From an uncultured Bacilli bacterium (GTDB taxonomy: Bacteria > Bacillota_I > Bacilli_A > RF39 > UBA660): 44,782 nt of DNA. The notes under the pieces were generated by a model. The model had not been told where the DNA came from, made no database searches, and saw only the letters and a program-made list of their open reading frames with translations. Below, in pieces: positions 42,808-44,782 of this stretch (position 1 is the stretch's first letter; each line of letters begins with the position of its first letter). The stretch covers positions 1 through 44,782 of the forward strand of contig CANQXW010000005.1 of the NCBI GenBank assembly GCA_947627925.1, written 5' to 3'. The translations under genes were made by a program, and so were the position numbers.

Positions 42808-43626
42808 ATGCCAGAACTAGCCGAAGTAGAAACTGTTAGAAATACTTTAAAGAAAAGAATTTTGCATAAAAAAATAGTTAGTGTAAATATAATTTATGGT
42901 AAGATTATTGAAAATGATTTAGATGAATTTAAAAAAATTTTAATTAATAATGAATTTATTGATATTTTAAGAAAGGGTAAATGGCTTATTTTTGAACTTA
43001 ATAATTATTATTTATTAAGTCATTTAAGAATGGAAGGCAAATATTTTATTAAAAATAGTGATGAAGAGATTGTCAAACATGAACATATTATTATTTCTTT
43101 TGCTGATGGTACCGATTTAAGATATCATGATACTCGTAAATTTGGTCGGATGAAATTAATTAAAAAAGAAGATTTAGAAACGACTATAGAAATTGCGAAA
43201 CAAGGTAAAGAACCTTTAGATGATACTTTAACGAGTTCTTATCTACTTGAAAAATTTAAAGGTAAAAAATTACCGATAAAATCAGTTTTATTAGATCAAG
43301 AAATCATTAGTGGTCTAGGTAACATTTATGCTAATGAAGTTTTATTTGCATCAGGAATAGACCCTTTAAGAAGTGCTTCATCCATAACGAAAGACGATTG
43401 TGAAAAAATTATTTCTTCTTCTAAAAAAATTATTAAAAAAGCGATTGAAATGGGTGGTACTACAATTAAAAGCTATACTTCTAGCTTAGGGGTAACAGGT
43501 CACTACCAAGACTATTTATGTGTTCATAAAAAGGAAGGAGAGGCTTGTCCTAAATGTGGCAATCCTATCAAAAAGATTAAAATTGGAGGCCGTAGTACTT
43601 ACTTTTGTGAACATTGCCAAAAATAA
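42808..43626 (+). CDS. mutM: formamidopyrimidine-DNA glycosylase (Fpg/MutM)
   Basis: 272 residues. Removes 8-oxoguanine and ring-opened purines and nicks the abasic site. N-terminal PELAEVETV with the catalytic Pro2 and Glu3 (after Met removal), conserved Lys in RKGKWL (about 56-61), HLRMEGKY, and a C-terminal zinc finger CVHKKEGEACPKCG...CEHC. GGAAGGTG precedes the ATG. A weak promoter TTTAAA (42761), 17 bases, TAAAAT (42784) lies upstream. It is followed by cca after 12 bases. Confidence 0.96.
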   Translation: MPELAEVETVRNTLKKRILHKKIVSVNIIYGKIIENDLDEFKKILINNEFIDILRKGKWLIFELNNYYLLSHLRMEGKYFIKNSDEEIVKHEHIIISFADGTDLRYHDTRKFGRMKLIKKEDLETTIEIAKQGKEPLDDTLTSSYLLEKFKGKKLPIKSVLLDQEIISGLGNIYANEVLFASGIDPLRSASSITKDDCEKIISSSKKIIKKAIEMGGTTIKSYTSSLGVTGHYQDYLCVHKKEGEACPKCGNPIKKIKIGGRSTYFCEHCQK

Positions 43627-43638
43627 AGGAGAATTTTA

Positions 43639-44748
43639 ATGGACAAAATAATCAAAAATGTTTTACAAAAAATAATTGATGCCAACTACGAAGCTTATGT
43701 TGTTGGTGGTTTTGTTCGTGATTATCTTTTAGGTATTAAATCAACTGATGTGGATATTTGTACTAATGCTTTACCTAAAGATTTACATAAATTATTTCCA
43801 ACCAATAATAATTCTAATGATTATGGTGGTTTTAATTTAAAAATTAAAAATTATAATATTGATATTACCACTTATCGTAAAGAACTTACTTATGAAGGAA
43901 GAAAACCTACCGAAATAGTTTATTTAAACGACTTAAAAGAAGATTTGTTAAGACGAGATTTTACTATTAATGCGGTTTGTATGGATGTCGATGAAAAAAT
44001 AATTGATTATTTAAATGGAGTATCAGATATTACTAAACATGTCATTAAAATAATTGGTAATCCTTTAGGGAAAATAAAAGAAGATCCTTTAAGAATTTTA
44101 AGAGCTATACGTTTTGCGAGTGTTTTAAATTTTGATTTAGATGATGAGTTATATACCACAATTAAAGAAAATTATGAACTAGTAGGTACTTTATCAAAAC
44201 AAAGAATTAAAGAAGAAATAACCAAAATATTACTTCATAAAAATTTTCAAAAAGGCTTAAACCTTTTAAATGATTTAGGAATTTTAAAATTATTAAATAT
44301 TAGTTATCAAGAAATAAACTTTGTTAATGATATATGTGGAATGTGGGCCCAACTAGAATATCCTTCTAATTTTCCGTTTACAAAGCAAGAAATTAGAAAT
44401 ATAATAAACATTAGACAAATTATAGAAGATGGTACCATTGATAATCATACTTTATATAATTATGGTTTATATAATTCCTTGGTAGCTTCGGATATACTAG
44501 ATATAAATAAAGATAATATTAATAAATTATATCAAAAGTTAGAAATCAAAAATATTAAAGATTTAGATATTTCATCAGAAGAAATAATGGAAATTTTTCA
44601 TATTGGGCCATCTATTAAAATTAAAGAAATAAAAGAGGAAATAATTAATTTAATTTTAGATGGTAAATTAAAAAATAATAACGATAATATCAAAGAATAT
44701 TTAAAAAGAGATAGTGTGAAAAGTTTTATGGAAAACCAGACACATTAG
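43639..44748 (+). CDS. cca: CCA tRNA nucleotidyltransferase
   Basis: 369 residues. Class II nucleotidyltransferase of the CCA-adding/poly(A) polymerase family. Head motif VVGGFVRDYLLG, metal-binding DVDIC, RRDFTINAV for nucleotide selection, and EDPLRILRAIRFASVLNF. Restores or adds the 3' CCA of tRNAs; the tRNA at 208 already encodes it, so repair is the likely role there. AAAGGAG precedes the ATG. Probably co-transcribed with mutM. Confidence 0.93.
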   Translation: MDKIIKNVLQKIIDANYEAYVVGGFVRDYLLGIKSTDVDICTNALPKDLHKLFPTNNNSNDYGGFNLKIKNYNIDITTYRKELTYEGRKPTEIVYLNDLKEDLLRRDFTINAVCMDVDEKIIDYLNGVSDITKHVIKIIGNPLGKIKEDPLRILRAIRFASVLNFDLDDELYTTIKENYELVGTLSKQRIKEEITKILLHKNFQKGLNLLNDLGILKLLNISYQEINFVNDICGMWAQLEYPSNFPFTKQEIRNIINIRQIIEDGTIDNHTLYNYGLYNSLVASDILDINKDNINKLYQKLEIKNIKDLDISSEEIMEIFHIGPSIKIKEIKEEIINLILDGKLKNNNDNIKEYLKRDSVKSFMENQTH

Positions 44749-44756
44749 AAAAAAAG

Positions 44757-44780
44757 ATATTAAAATGAAAATTTTAATAT
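44757..44780 (+). terminator. probable terminator of mutM-cca at the window edge
   Basis: ATATTAAAAT (44757-44766) pairs with ATTTTAATAT (44771-44780), loop GAAA. The window ends before a T run can be seen. Confidence 0.5.
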
Positions 44781-44782
44781 AG

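Overview
The window is a very AT-rich chromosomal segment from a low-GC Firmicute (Bacilli side). Firmicute markers seen directly are PolC next to DnaE, YqeG, YqeH, YneF/UPF0154, a T-box leader on serS, a CIRCE operator, LTA synthase, and homologues of two sporulation proteins: the coat protein CotE and the late mother-cell sigma factor SigK. Genes are small and closely packed. Of 33 intact long genes, 32 stop with TAA or TAG; the one TGA stop ends an atypical surface-protein gene. Together this suggests an uncultured, Mollicutes-related Bacilli lineage (RF39-like or Erysipelotrichia-like). That placement is inference from gene content; no taxonomic marker such as rRNA is present.

Layout. 1-2000: tRNA-Arg(CCG), a membrane-anchored zinc-peptidase gene, a second tRNA-Arg copy lacking its D arm, and a small convergent-RNA locus encoding a 30-residue hydrophobic peptide. 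2038-7014: pcrA, a sugar nucleotidyltransferase and ligA, an operon for DNA unwinding, repair and ligation. 7036-7380: a second convergent-RNA locus encoding a 35-residue hydrophobic and basic peptide opposed by a short antisense RNA. 7417-18003: rpmB on the minus strand, divergent from dnaE, polC, yqeG, yqeH and mutL. 18070-20203: mscL, yneF and T-box-controlled serS. 20402-28810: an AAA ATPase, a serine hydrolase, cotE, rpsP-khpA, an ispH-polyprenyl synthase fusion, an unknown membrane protein and ltaS. 28909-31370: a surface-protein locus behind a consensus promoter with a nine-G tract in its spacer, ending in a compositionally foreign variable domain and an Asn-rich 3' cassette. 31629-37529: miaB, a transglutaminase-like gene broken by one stop codon, and a membrane/sensor operon. 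37679-41588: CIRCE-controlled hsp20, sigK and polA. 41639-42740: three copies of a structured repeat around an orphan CdiA-CT-like nuclease. 42808-44748: mutM and cca.

Functionally this is an unusually dense set of replication and repair genes (PcrA, LigA, DnaE, PolC, MutL, PolA, MutM) mixed with translation genes (L28, S16, KhpA, SerS, YqeH, MiaB, CCA enzyme). The accessory material sits in the gaps.

The most interesting candidates are the two small-peptide loci at about 1632-1868 and 7090-7374. They share one blueprint: two convergent promoters lying in inverted-repeat ends, a strong Shine-Dalgarno site and hydrophobic peptide on one strand, and a short antisense RNA on the other whose terminator lies inside the last codons of the peptide gene. 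This is what a type I toxin-antitoxin system looks like, but I recognise neither peptide.
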